A stretch of DNA of 64,000 bases from Streptomyces echinatus (GTDB lineage Bacteria; Actinomycetota; Actinomycetes; Streptomycetales; Streptomycetaceae), in NCBI RefSeq assembly GCF_014203595.1, contig NZ_JACHJK010000021.1:1-64000 (forward strand), in the 5' to 3' direction. Under the pieces are notes generated by a model that saw only the letters and a program-made list of their open reading frames with translations, was not told the DNA's origin and did not search any database. The translations under genes and the position numbers were made by a program. Below are positions 1-8,729 of the stretch, piece by piece (position 1 is the stretch's first letter; each line of letters begins with the position of its first letter).

Positions 1-3000
1 ACGCACCCTTCGAACAACTCGTCGAACTCCTCAACCCCACCCGCACCACCGCCCACCACCCCCTCTTCCAAACCTCCCTCGCCTTCCAGAACAACGTCTA
101 TCCGACCTTCGCCCTGGGCGACATCAAGATCGACTTCGAGCCGATATCGTCCGGCACCGCCAAGTTCGAACTGCTCTTCAACCTCTCGGAACTACCCCGC
201 GACGAAGACCATCCACTCGGCTATGTGGGGTACGTCGAATACGCCACCGACGTGTTCGACCGGGAAACCATCGAGCAGCTGATCACCCGGTTCAAGACAG
301 TTCTGCGCACGGTGGCCGCCACCCCGGACACACCGCTGCGAACCCTCGACGTGCTCCTCCCCGACGAGCGCCACCAACTCCTCGAGACGTGGAACCGGGT
401 CGGCGAGGACGCCGCGATTCCGGAGGGTTCCGTCCCCCTCCTGTTCGAACGGCAGGCGGCGCGGACACCGGACGCGGTCGCGATCTCCAGCGGCGGCGAG
501 GACATCACGTACGACGAGCTCAACGTGCGCGCCAACCAGGTCGCGCACGCGCTGCTCGCGCACGGCGTACACCTCGAATCAGTGGTGGCGGTCGCACTCC
601 CCCGCTCGCCGGAACTGATCATCGCCATCCTCGCAATCCTGAAGGCCGGCGCCGCCTATCTGCCCATCGACCCGGCCTATCCCAGTCTGCGCAACGGTTC
701 CCTCCTGGCCGACGGCAAGCCGGTTCTGATCGTGACGAGCAGTGCCGTCGACACCCGCGACGTGCTGCCCGATGAGAGCATCCCCAGGCTGTATCTGGCG
801 GACATCGTCGGCGGAGAGCGCACGGACCCGCCCCGAGACGGACTGCGCCCGGACCATCTGGCGTACGTCATGTTCACGTCGGGTTCGACGGGACGGCCCA
901 AGGGAGTCGCGGTCTCCCATCGCAGCGTCCTCAACGATGCCTGGCACGGCTGGCCGGAGGGACCGGGCGACCGGATTCTCCTCCAGTCGTCGATCGCCTT
1001 CGACGCGTCGGTGTACGAGATCTGGCCGGCGCTCCTGCGCGGCAAGACCCTCTTCCCGCTGCCGGCGGACCGGGAGTCGCCGGCGCAACGCCTCCAGTTC
1101 ATCGCGGAGAACGAGATCGACACACTGTGGGCCACCGCCGGTCTGTTCGATCTCATGTCGTCGGAGGAGCTGCCGGGCCTGCGGACGCTGCGCTACCTGG
1201 CCACCGGCGGCGACAAGGTGCCGACCGCGGCGGTCGACCGGGTTCTCCGGGCGAACAGCGATATCCGGGTCGTCAACATCTACGGCCCGACCGAGACCAC
1301 GGTGAACGCGACGACTCATGTGGTCTGTGCCGCCACCCGTCAGCGGTTCGACGATCCGGTGGTCCCCATCGGCGTCCCGATCCGCAATGCCCGGGTCTAC
1401 GTTCTGAGCGGTGAGCTGGATCCGGTCGCCACCGGTGTCGTCGGGGAGCTGTGGATCGCCGGCGCCGGCCTGGCGCGCGGGTACTCCGGGCGGCCCGGGC
1501 CGACCGCGGAACGTTTCGTGGCGGACCCCTACGGTCCGGCGGGTTCGCGGATGTTCCGCACCGGCGATCTCGCGCGCTGGACGCGCGAGGGCGTGCTGGT
1601 GTTCATGGGCCGGGTCGACGATCAGACGAAGATCAGCGGATTCCGGGTCGAGCCCGGTGAGATCGAGTCGGTCCTGCTGGCGCACCCTCAGGTGGCGCAG
1701 GCCGCGGTCGTCGCTCGTGACATCGCCGGACAGGACGTCAAGCAACTGGTCGCCTATGTCGTCCGGAACCAGGTGGCGTCCGCCGACCGGCAGGAGAGCC
1801 GCGAGGTCGAGCTGGTGGAGCAATGGCGGGACACCTACGACGATCTGTACCGCGGAGAACACCAGGCCGGTGACACCGCCGACGCCGGCTTCGGTGACGA
1901 CTTCCGCGGGTGGAACAGCAGCTACACCGAGAAGCCGATTCCGTTGGCCGAGATGCGGGAGTGGCGCGACGCGACCGTCGCGAGGATCCGGTCCCTGCGG
2001 CCGTCGAAGGTGCTGGAGATCGGGGTGGGCACCGGCCTCCTCCTGGCCCGCCTGGCCCCGGAATGCGAGACCTACTACGGCACGGACTTCTCCGAGTCGG
2101 TGATCGACGGGCTCCGGCAGCACCTCGCCGAGGCGCCGGCGGACTGGGCGGACCGGGTCAGGCTGCTCGTCCAGCCCGCCGATCGGCTGGATCTGCTGCC
2201 GGAGCGCGACTTCGACACCATCGTGCTGAACTCCGTCGTCCAGTACTTCCCGAGTGTGCAGTACCTGGTGGACGTCATCGAGAAGGCGATGGGCCTGCTG
2301 GCGCCCGGCGGCGCGCTGTTCATCGGCGACATCCGGAACAAGGCACTGCTGCGGGAGTTCGCCACCATGGTTCAGATCCGCCGACTCGGTCACGAGGACG
2401 TGGGCGACCTCGACGAGACCGAGCGGGGCAGGATCCGCGGCACCATCGCCACGGCGATCGCCATGGAGACCGAGCTCGTCCTGCATCCGGACTTCTTCGC
2501 GGCACTGCGGGACAAGCTGCCGTCGGTCGGCGCGGTCGACGTACAGATCAAACGCGGCTGGTACGACAACGAACTGAGTCAGTACCGCTACGACGTGACG
2601 GTGCGCAAGGCACCGGTTCCGGCACGGTCCTTCACTGCCGTCCCCCGCCTGCGATGGAGCGAAGTGGGCGGCCTCCAACAGCTGGAACGGCACTTGCGGA
2701 CGCGGCGGCCCGAGAGTGTCCGGATCGTCGGTGTGCCCGACCCGGCCCTGGCGACCGCCGTGCGCGCCACCGGCCTTCTGCACGCCGAGCACAACGCGCC
2801 GGCGGCCGTCGGAGCGCTGCGCGAAGAGCTCTACACGCTCGGGGAGCGGCTGGGCTATTCGACGGCGGTGACGTGGTCGCAGGTCGCCGGACACCTGGAC
2901 GTCGTGCTCGCGGCACCCGACGGTGCCGGCACCGTCCGCACCGATGTGTACGCGCCTGGTTTCACACAGGCGGGACCACTGACCGTGTACGGCAACGTTC

Positions 3001-4175
3001 CGGTCGCCGACCAGGCGGTGGACCTCCGTGCCTTCGTGAGCGGCCGGTTGCCCGCGTACATGGTCCCCTCGGCGGTGATCTTCCTCGACGGTCTGCCGCT
3101 GACCGCCAACGGAAAGCTGAAGAGGGAGGCCCTGCCGGCGCCGGAGATCACCGGCGGCTCGTCGCGGCGGGCACGGAACGCGCACGAGGAAGTGCTCACC
3201 GGCCTCTTCTCCGAGGTGCTGGGCGTACCCGACGTCGGGATCGACGACGGCTTCTTCGAACTGGGCGGCCACTCGCTGCTCGCCACCAGGCTGCTGTCCC
3301 GCATCCGCACCGTTCTCCGGATCGACGTCCCCATCCGGACGGTGTTCGAGTGCCCCACCGTGGCCGACCTGGCGCCACGGCTGCTCGGCATGGCACCGGA
3401 CGGCCGCGACGAGACCTACGCGCCGCTCATGACCATCCGCTCCGGCGGCACCGAACGCCCGCTCTTCTGTCTGCACCCGGTGAGCGGCGTCGGCTGGTTC
3501 TATCTCAGCCTGGCCCGCTACGTCGACGACCGGCCGATCTACGCGCTGCAGGCGCCCGGTCTCGATCCCACCGGCCCCGAACCCATGCCGACGTCGATGG
3601 CCGAGCTCGTCCAGACCTATCTCGCCAGGATCCGGTCGGTTCAGCCGCACGGACCGTACAACCTGCTCGGCTGGTCGTTCGGCGGCTTCGCCGCGCACGC
3701 CATCGCCGCCGAGCTCCGGGCCCGCGGCGAGGAGGTCGAGCTGCTGGCGATGATGGACTGCTACCCGGACACCGCCGTCGAAGCGGGGAACCTCGGCGGC
3801 CAGGAGATCCGTGAGGGGTTCGACCAGTTCCTGCGGCACAGGTACGCCGACGCGGACTCGCTCGATGTGGACGCGATCTCCGACCTCGTGACGGGGATCA
3901 GCGTGGAGCACATCGCGATGCTGACCGGATATCTGCCGCCGGAATTCGACGGAGCCGCGGTGTTCTTCAAGGCCGGCGCGGTCACGGTGGACGGCGGCGA
4001 GGACTCCTCGCGGCTCGATCCCGCGGGCGCGTGGCGGGGTCACATCCACGGCCCAATGACCGTCCACGTCGTTCCGACCAGCCATCAGGACATGGACCGG
4101 CCGGAATCCATGCAGGTGGTCGGCAGCGTACTGAACCAGGCTTTCCGCAACCGGACCGCGGGGAAGGACACATGA
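1..4175 (+). CDS. NRPS, C-terminal module C(partial)-A-MT-T-TE (5' end outside window)
   Basis: Last module of a multimodular peptide synthetase; the open frame begins at base 3 with no start, so the gene runs in from the left. Domains: the tail of a condensation domain (to about base 430); adenylation domain with TSGSTGRPKG near 875-905; an S-adenosylmethionine N-methyltransferase inserted late in the A domain (VLEIGVGTGLLL near 2010, NELSQYRYDV near 2570); A10 lysine in TANGK near 3110; carrier LGGHSL near 3265; type I thioesterase with GWSFGG near 3670 and a downstream His in SHQD. The specificity code read by hand is D-A-Y-W-A-G-I-V-N-K; DAxW suggests an aliphatic side chain, but the whole code is not one I know. 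Inferred role: add an N-methylated residue and release the peptide. It overlaps the next gene by ATGA. Confidence 0.93.
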   Translation, partial: APFEQLVELLNPTRTTAHHPLFQTSLAFQNNVYPTFALGDIKIDFEPISSGTAKFELLFNLSELPRDEDHPLGYVGYVEYATDVFDRETIEQLITRFKTVLRTVAATPDTPLRTLDVLLPDERHQLLETWNRVGEDAAIPEGSVPLLFERQAARTPDAVAISSGGEDITYDELNVRANQVAHALLAHGVHLESVVAVALPRSPELIIAILAILKAGAAYLPIDPAYPSLRNGSLLADGKPVLIVTSSAVDTRDVLPDESIPRLYLADIVGGERTDPPRDGLRPDHLAYVMFTSGSTGRPKGVAVSHRSVLNDAWHGWPEGPGDRILLQSSIAFDASVYEIWPALLRGKTLFPLPADRESPAQRLQFIAENEIDTLWATAGLFDLMSSEELPGLRTLRYLATGGDKVPTAAVDRVLRANSDIRVVNIYGPTETTVNATTHVVCAATRQRFDDPVVPIGVPIRNARVYVLSGELDPVATGVVGELWIAGAGLARGYSGRPGPTAERFVADPYGPAGSRMFRTGDLARWTREGVLVFMGRVDDQTKISGFRVEPGEIESVLLAHPQVAQAAVVARDIAGQDVKQLVAYVVRNQVASADRQESREVELVEQWRDTYDDLYRGEHQAGDTADAGFGDDFRGWNSSYTEKPIPLAEMREWRDATVARIRSLRPSKVLEIGVGTGLLLARLAPECETYYGTDFSESVIDGLRQHLAEAPADWADRVRLLVQPADRLDLLPERDFDTIVLNSVVQYFPSVQYLVDVIEKAMGLLAPGGALFIGDIRNKALLREFATMVQIRRLGHEDVGDLDETERGRIRGTIATAIAMETELVLHPDFFAALRDKLPSVGAVDVQIKRGWYDNELSQYRYDVTVRKAPVPARSFTAVPRLRWSEVGGLQQLERHLRTRRPESVRIVGVPDPALATAVRATGLLHAEHNAPAAVGALREELYTLGERLGYSTAVTWSQVAGHLDVVLAAPDGAGTVRTDVYAPGFTQAGPLTVYGNVPVADQAVDLRAFVSGRLPAYMVPSAVIFLDGLPLTANGKLKREALPAPEITGGSSRRARNAHEEVLTGLFSEVLGVPDVGIDDGFFELGGHSLLATRLLSRIRTVLRIDVPIRTVFECPTVADLAPRLLGMAPDGRDETYAPLMTIRSGGTERPLFCLHPVSGVGWFYLSLARYVDDRPIYALQAPGLDPTGPEPMPTSMAELVQTYLARIRSVQPHGPYNLLGWSFGGFAAHAIAAELRARGEEVELLAMMDCYPDTAVEAGNLGGQEIREGFDQFLRHRYADADSLDVDAISDLVTGISVEHIAMLTGYLPPEFDGAAVFFKAGAVTVDGGEDSSRLDPAGAWRGHIHGPMTVHVVPTSHQDMDRPESMQVVGSVLNQAFRNRTAGKDT

Positions 4176-4918
4176 CCAAGAGGGAACAGAACCACAACCG
4201 CTGGTTCGCCACCGTGCCGCCGGACGACTGCAACCATCTGCTGCTGTGTTTTCCCTATTCCGGCTGCGGCGCCTCCATGTACCGCCAGTGGCCCGACCGC
4301 ATCGGGGACACGGCCGTGGTACCGCTGCAACTGCCCGGCCGGGAAACGCGGATGAGCGAGGCCCACTACGGAACCTACGAGAACCTGGCCGAGCGGATGA
4401 CCGCCGAGCTGGGCCCGGTCCTGGACCGCGACTTCAGTGTGTTCGGGCATTGCGGGGCGGCGCTCGCGGCCTTCGAGTTCGCGCGGCACATGGCGTCCGG
4501 CGACAACAGGTCACCGACCACCTGTTTCGTCTCCTCACAAGTGGCGCCGGACGACGGGCCGTACGGCCGTTTCCTCGACATGGACGAGGACGAGCTGAGG
4601 GGCGTGGTCGTGAACCTGCTGGGTCTGGTCACGCCGACGAAGCGCCTGGTCGACTTCTTCGTCAAGGTACTCGTGGACGACCTGGCGGCGAACAAGGCCT
4701 ACCGTCCGGAGCGGTCCGCGACGGATTCCTTCGGGATCCGGGCGATCGGCTGGTCCGCCGACGAGGAGATCCCGCACGGGTTGATGGCGGGGTGGGCACG
4801 CTGGGGACGCTGCACGTCGCTCGTGCTGGAGGGCGATCATCAGGCGTTCGTGAAGGCACCCGGTCACCTCGTCGACGCTCTCCGAGCCGGTGTCGAAGCC
4901 GACACGCGGGCGCTGTGA
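4172..4918 (+). CDS. Type II thioesterase with Cys nucleophile
   Basis: About 248 residues, the usual length of editing thioesterases that clear mis-primed carrier proteins of NRPS and PKS lines. The N-terminal LLCFPYSGCGAS and LPGRE motifs and a C-terminal EGDHQAFV carrying the catalytic His are typical. The nucleophile motif, normally GHSxGA, reads FGHCGAALAAFEFA; the codon is TGC, so a Cys replaces Ser and the second Gly of GxSxG is Ala. The start is the ATG overlapping the stop of the NRPS gene, so the two are translationally coupled. A second, ordinary Ser-type thioesterase is at 51158-51904. Either a cysteine hydrolase or a weakened enzyme is possible. Confidence 0.9.
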   Translation: MTKREQNHNRWFATVPPDDCNHLLLCFPYSGCGASMYRQWPDRIGDTAVVPLQLPGRETRMSEAHYGTYENLAERMTAELGPVLDRDFSVFGHCGAALAAFEFARHMASGDNRSPTTCFVSSQVAPDDGPYGRFLDMDEDELRGVVVNLLGLVTPTKRLVDFFVKVLVDDLAANKAYRPERSATDSFGIRAIGWSADEEIPHGLMAGWARWGRCTSLVLEGDHQAFVKAPGHLVDALRAGVEADTRAL

Positions 4919-4919
4919 C

Positions 4920-5672
4920 ATGGCGGCGGATCGGACGGTGCGCATACCCGCCAGGTACAACGGCCCGCCGGGCACGGCGAACGGCGGCTACGCCTGCGGC
5001 GCGTTCGCGGGGCTGGCCGCGGGCCACCAGCGCCGACCGGTCGCCGTGACGCTGCTCGGGGCGCCACGGCTCGACCACGCCCTGGAGTTCCGTCCCGGAG
5101 CACGGCGCTCCCAGATCTGGGACGGCGACCGGCTGATCGCGACCATGACCACCTCCGCGGCGGAGTTCCCGGCCGTGGAAGCGGTGCCGCTCCGGGCGGC
5201 GGCCGAGGCGAGCGCACGCTACCGGGGGCGTGTGGGTCATCCGTTCCCGACCTGTTTCGTCTGCGGACCGAACCGCGAGCCGGCGGACGGCTTCCCGGTG
5301 GCGCCGGGCGAGGTCGCCGGTTCGCCCGGTGTCGTGGCGTGTCCCTGGACACCGACGGCGGCGTCGTCCGACCGGCCCGAGCTGGTGTGGAGTGTCCTGG
5401 ACTGTCCCGGCGGGTGGACCACGGATCCGGTCCGGGAGCCCATGGTGCTCACCCGCATGATCGCGGTCCTGCGCAGGCCGCCCCGTCCGCCGGCACCCCA
5501 TGTCGTGGTCGCACGCCGATGGCGCCGGCAAGGCCGCACCGCGACGGTCGGCACCGCTTTGTACGACGACCGGGGCGAGCTGGTGGCCAAGGCGACGGCC
5601 CTGTGGACCGCTGTCGGCGTCCAGGAACCGGCTGACGTCCGAGAGCAGGGAGACCTCGATGAAGCTGAGTGA
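4920..5672 (+). CDS. Hotdog-fold thioesterase-like protein
   Basis: About 250 residues. The N-terminal part (RYNGPPGTANGGYACG) and the overall layout resemble the hotdog fold of acyl-CoA or carrier-protein thioesterases and dehydratases, with a second half that looks like another hotdog unit (TALYDDRGELVAKATALWT). A CFVCGPNR motif in the middle is also seen in double-hotdog thioesterase-like proteins. The ATG at 4920 follows the previous stop by one base; an in-frame GTG at 4890 is less likely. It overlaps the following P450 by 14 bases, so it belongs to the same operon. Inferred role: hydrolysis or handling of an acyl intermediate of the region A peptide. The substrate cannot be read from the sequence. 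Confidence 0.7.
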   Translation: MAADRTVRIPARYNGPPGTANGGYACGAFAGLAAGHQRRPVAVTLLGAPRLDHALEFRPGARRSQIWDGDRLIATMTTSAAEFPAVEAVPLRAAAEASARYRGRVGHPFPTCFVCGPNREPADGFPVAPGEVAGSPGVVACPWTPTAASSDRPELVWSVLDCPGGWTTDPVREPMVLTRMIAVLRRPPRPPAPHVVVARRWRRQGRTATVGTALYDDRGELVAKATALWTAVGVQEPADVREQGDLDEAE

Positions 5673-6894
5673 GCGAACCGCGCTGGCACCTTCCACGGAT
5701 CTGGACTCCCTGGATCTCCTGGATCCGCGCCTGTACGGTTCCGGTGACCCGCACGCGATCTGGACCACACTGCGTGAGCGCGCCCCGGTGCACCTCCGGT
5801 CGCTGCCGGACGGTCGCCGATTCTGGTCGGTCACCAGGTACCACGACGTCCGCGAAGTGCTCCGGGACCACACCAGGTTCACATCGAGCCGGGGGACCCT
5901 GTTGTCGGTCCTCGGCGGTCGGGACCCGGCCGGCGGCAAGATGATGGCGGCCAGCGACCCGCCGGTGCACACGATGCTGCACGAGCCGATCGCCAGGCTG
6001 CTGTCCAGGAGGGCGCTGGAGCCGTTCGTCCCGAAGGTCCGGCAGGTGGCCCACCGTCTGCTCGAACGACTGGCCGACGGCCCCCGGGACCTGGCCGAAC
6101 TCGCGGCGGGATTCCCGATGGCGTTCACCGGCACGCTGATGGGCATTCCGGAGCAGGACTGGGCGCGGCTGACGGTGCTCACCACCACGGCCATCGCACC
6201 CGAGGACCCCGATTTCCGGCTGGGGAACCGGCTCAACACCTTGGCGACGGCGCATCACGAGCTGTTCTCGTACTTCTCCCGCCGGGCTCGCCGCGCTTCC
6301 CGGGAAGACGGTCTGATCGGCGCGCTCCTCGGTGTGGAGGTGGGCGGGCGCGGACTGCGTCACGACGAGCTGGTCTACAACTGCTACAGCCTGCTGCTGG
6401 GTGCCAACGTGACCACCCCGCACGCGGTCACCCAGACGGTGCTGGCGTTCATCGAGAACCCCGGGGAGTACCGCAAGGTGGTCGACGATCCGGGACTGGT
6501 GTCCGGCGCGGTGGAGGAGGGTCTGCGCTGGTCCTCGCCGGCCAATCACTTTCTGCGCCACGCGGCTCAGGACACGACGTTGCGCGGCCGACAGGTGCGT
6601 GAGGGCGACGCGGTGGTGACTTGGCTGGGTTCGGCGAACCGGGACGAGGAGGTCTTCTCCGAGCCCTTCCGGTTCGACGTGACCCGCTCACCGAACCCGC
6701 ACGTCGCGTTCGGCTTCGGGCCGCACCACTGTGTCGGGGCCGCCTTGGCGCGGATGGCGCTGAACGCGCTGTTCGCCGAGATCGCCGGCTCGGTGGAGCG
6801 ATTCGACCTGGCCGGCCCGGTGGAGCATCTGGCGTCCGACTTCGCGGCCGGCATCAAGCACATGCCGGTGGTCACGAAGTTGCGCACCGCCTAG
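5659..6894 (+). CDS. Cytochrome P450, I-helix acid missing
   Basis: About 411 residues, a soluble bacterial P450. The heme loop FGFGPHHCVGAALAR is intact, as is the K-helix EEGLRW (ExxR). The I-helix oxygen-activation motif, usually AGxE/DTT, reads LGANVTTPHA: the acidic residue is Val while the Thr pair stays. The general layout is close to P450s that act on aminoacyl groups bound to NRPS carrier proteins. Its start was chosen at the ATG after GCAGGGAGAC; it lies inside the end of the hotdog gene. It is the last plus-strand gene of region A and converges with the kynureninase gene two bases away. Possible role: hydroxylation of a residue or of the chloro-aromatic unit. Confidence 0.92.
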   Translation: MKLSERTALAPSTDLDSLDLLDPRLYGSGDPHAIWTTLRERAPVHLRSLPDGRRFWSVTRYHDVREVLRDHTRFTSSRGTLLSVLGGRDPAGGKMMAASDPPVHTMLHEPIARLLSRRALEPFVPKVRQVAHRLLERLADGPRDLAELAAGFPMAFTGTLMGIPEQDWARLTVLTTTAIAPEDPDFRLGNRLNTLATAHHELFSYFSRRARRASREDGLIGALLGVEVGGRGLRHDELVYNCYSLLLGANVTTPHAVTQTVLAFIENPGEYRKVVDDPGLVSGAVEEGLRWSSPANHFLRHAAQDTTLRGRQVREGDAVVTWLGSANRDEEVFSEPFRFDVTRSPNPHVAFGFGPHHCVGAALARMALNALFAEIAGSVERFDLAGPVEHLASDFAAGIKHMPVVTKLRTA

Positions 6895-6896
6895 GG

Positions 6897-8102
6897 TCAT
6901 GTGCACGAACGCAGTGCCTCGACGACTGTGAAGATGTCGGTGTAGGAGATGTAGAGGCTGTTGAACCCGAAGCGCAGCAGGCTCGGAGGGCGCACGTCGC
7001 CGATGATCCCGTGCTGGTTCAGGGCCCGCATGATCTTCTCCGCCTCCGGATGGCGCAGCGTCACCTGGCTTCCGCGCCGATCGCCACGGCGGGGCGTGAC
7101 CAGCTCGAATCCGCACCCCGCCAGGTGGGCGTCGGCCGCCTCGATGAAGAAGTCGCCGAGCGCCAGGTTCTTCTCGCGGACCGCGGCCATCTCGACGTCG
7201 TCGAAGACGTCGAGTGCCGCGTCCAGTGCCAGCATGGACAGGATGTTCGGAGAGCCGACCCGCAGCCGTCCGATTCCGGTCGTGGGCTCGTAGTCGGGCA
7301 CCATCGCGAACGGTTCGGCGTGTCCGTGCCAGCCGCACAGTGGCTGATCGATGCCGCCGTGGTGGCGGCGGGCGGCGTAGACGAACCCCGGGGCGCCGGG
7401 GCCGCCCGACAGGAATTTGTAGGAGCACCCCACCGCGAAGTCCACGCCGTCCGCGTCGAGGGTCAGCTGGAGGGCGCCGACGGCATGGCAGAGGTCCCAG
7501 ACGGCGACCGCGCCGACGTCGTGCGCCGCGGCCGTGACCGCGCGGACGTCCCAGAGTTCGCCGGTGCGGTAGTCGACGGCCCCCGCGGTGACGACCGCGA
7601 CCCGCTCACCGAGCCGGCGGAGGGTGGATGCCATGTCGGGCATGGGTATCCGGCGGACCTCCAGCCCGAGTATGCGGGCGACCGAGGCGGCCAGGTAGTG
7701 GTTCGTGGGGAAGCCGCCTTCTTCGACCAGGAGCAGTCGGCGATCCGGACGCAAGCGGGCCGCGGCCGTCAGCACGTTGAACAGGTGGACCGAGGTCGAA
7801 TCACCCACGACGGTCTGGCCGGCCCGCGCACCGAGCAGATGCCCGACGCGGTCGCCGACCCGCAGTGGCACGTCCCACCAGCCGTCGTCGGTCCAGACGT
7901 TGATGAGGTGCTGTCCCCAGTTCTCGACGATGGCCGTCCGGACCGCCGCCGGCACGCCGACGGACAGGGCGCCGAGGGAATTGCCGTCCAGGTACACCAC
8001 GCCCTCCGGCAACGAGAACCTCGTTCGCATCGCGGCCAGGGGATCGGTCCGGTCGAGCCGTTCGGCGGTTTCCCGACTGGGGGTGGGCATGGCTGTCTCC
8101 AT
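6897..8102 (-). CDS. kynU: Kynureninase
   Basis: PLP-dependent hydrolase, about 401 residues, that cleaves kynurenine to anthranilate and alanine. Family marks seen: YLDGNSLGAL near the N-terminus, GDSTSVHLFN, WDLCHAVGAL (Asp contacting the PLP pyridine), and CSYKFLSGGPGAPGF with the Schiff-base Lys. Its ATG directly follows the stop of the flavin reductase gene (TGAATG), so it is translated with the halogenase set. With the halogenase, dioxygenase and formamidase upstream in the same operon, the natural substrate is inferred to be a chloro-kynurenine and the product a chloro-anthranilate. Taromycin-type pathways, which stop at chloro-kynurenine, do not need this step. Confidence 0.93.
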   Translation of the reverse strand: METAMPTPSRETAERLDRTDPLAAMRTRFSLPEGVVYLDGNSLGALSVGVPAAVRTAIVENWGQHLINVWTDDGWWDVPLRVGDRVGHLLGARAGQTVVGDSTSVHLFNVLTAAARLRPDRRLLLVEEGGFPTNHYLAASVARILGLEVRRIPMPDMASTLRRLGERVAVVTAGAVDYRTGELWDVRAVTAAAHDVGAVAVWDLCHAVGALQLTLDADGVDFAVGCSYKFLSGGPGAPGFVYAARRHHGGIDQPLCGWHGHAEPFAMVPDYEPTTGIGRLRVGSPNILSMLALDAALDVFDDVEMAAVREKNLALGDFFIEAADAHLAGCGFELVTPRRGDRRGSQVTLRHPEAEKIMRALNQHGIIGDVRPPSLLRFGFNSLYISYTDIFTVVEALRSCT

Positions 8103-8675
8103 TCAGGTCTCTGACGGCTGGTCCGGCGGGGGCGCGTCGCGGGGGCACAGTGCGGGCCGGCGCGCCGCCTGCTCGGGCCACACGTTGTACCGCCGTCGGC
8201 CGTACAGCAGCGGGTCCCGTCCCCTGTGCAGGGTTACGTCGCTGACCTCGCCGAACACGACGACGTGGCTTCCGCCGTCTCCCGTGCGCGCGACCCGGCA
8301 GTCCGCGATGGCGTGCGCGTGCTCGGCGATGTGCGGCCCGCAACGGCCCATCGACCAGTCCACCAGGTCGAAGCGCCCGGTCTTCGCCGGTGACCCGAAC
8401 AGCTCGGCGACGTGCTGGGCCTCGGCGTCCAGGAAGTTGACCGCGAACCGCCCGCAGCGGGTGACCGCGTCGAGTGTCGGGCTCTCCCGGCGCAGGCAGA
8501 CCAGCAGGGTCGGCGGCGCACCGGTGACGCTGCACAGGGCGGAGCAGGTCATGCCGCGGGGCTCGCCGTCGGGGTCGAAGGACGTCACCACGGCGACCCC
8601 GGTCGGGAACTCCGACATGAGCGACCGGAAGGCGTCCAGCGACACGACGTCGGCGGCTGAGGGTGTTTCGGGCAC
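8103..8675 (-). CDS. Flavin reductase (FADH2 supply for halogenase)
   Basis: About 190 residues, HpaC/DIM6-type flavin reductase. Motifs: FPTGVAVVTS, GMTCSALCSV, LLVCLRRES and RFAVNFL, all typical of the FMN-binding split-barrel reductases. It lies between the tryptophan halogenase and the kynureninase on the same strand; such reductases give free FADH2 to two-component halogenases. The start is a GTG preceded by GGAGGAACACG. Nothing unusual is visible other than a Pro-rich C-terminal tail. Confidence 0.9.
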   Translation of the reverse strand: MPETPSAADVVSLDAFRSLMSEFPTGVAVVTSFDPDGEPRGMTCSALCSVTGAPPTLLVCLRRESPTLDAVTRCGRFAVNFLDAEAQHVAELFGSPAKTGRFDLVDWSMGRCGPHIAEHAHAIADCRVARTGDGGSHVVVFGEVSDVTLHRGRDPLLYGRRRYNVWPEQAARRPALCPRDAPPPDQPSET

Positions 8676-8729
8676 CGTGTTCCTCCGCGTCTCCCTGTGT
8701 CCGGGCAGTGTCTCGGCGCCGGGAAGCGG

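Noticed and set aside
225..227. ATG at 225 as start of the left NRPS
   Set aside because: The frame is open to base 3 and codes condensation-domain text (HHPLFQTSLAFQNN), so the gene begins left of the window.
579..4085. Long minus-strand frame opposite the left NRPS
   Set aside because: Composition is that of antisense to a real gene; no domain, and the plus frame has all NRPS motifs.
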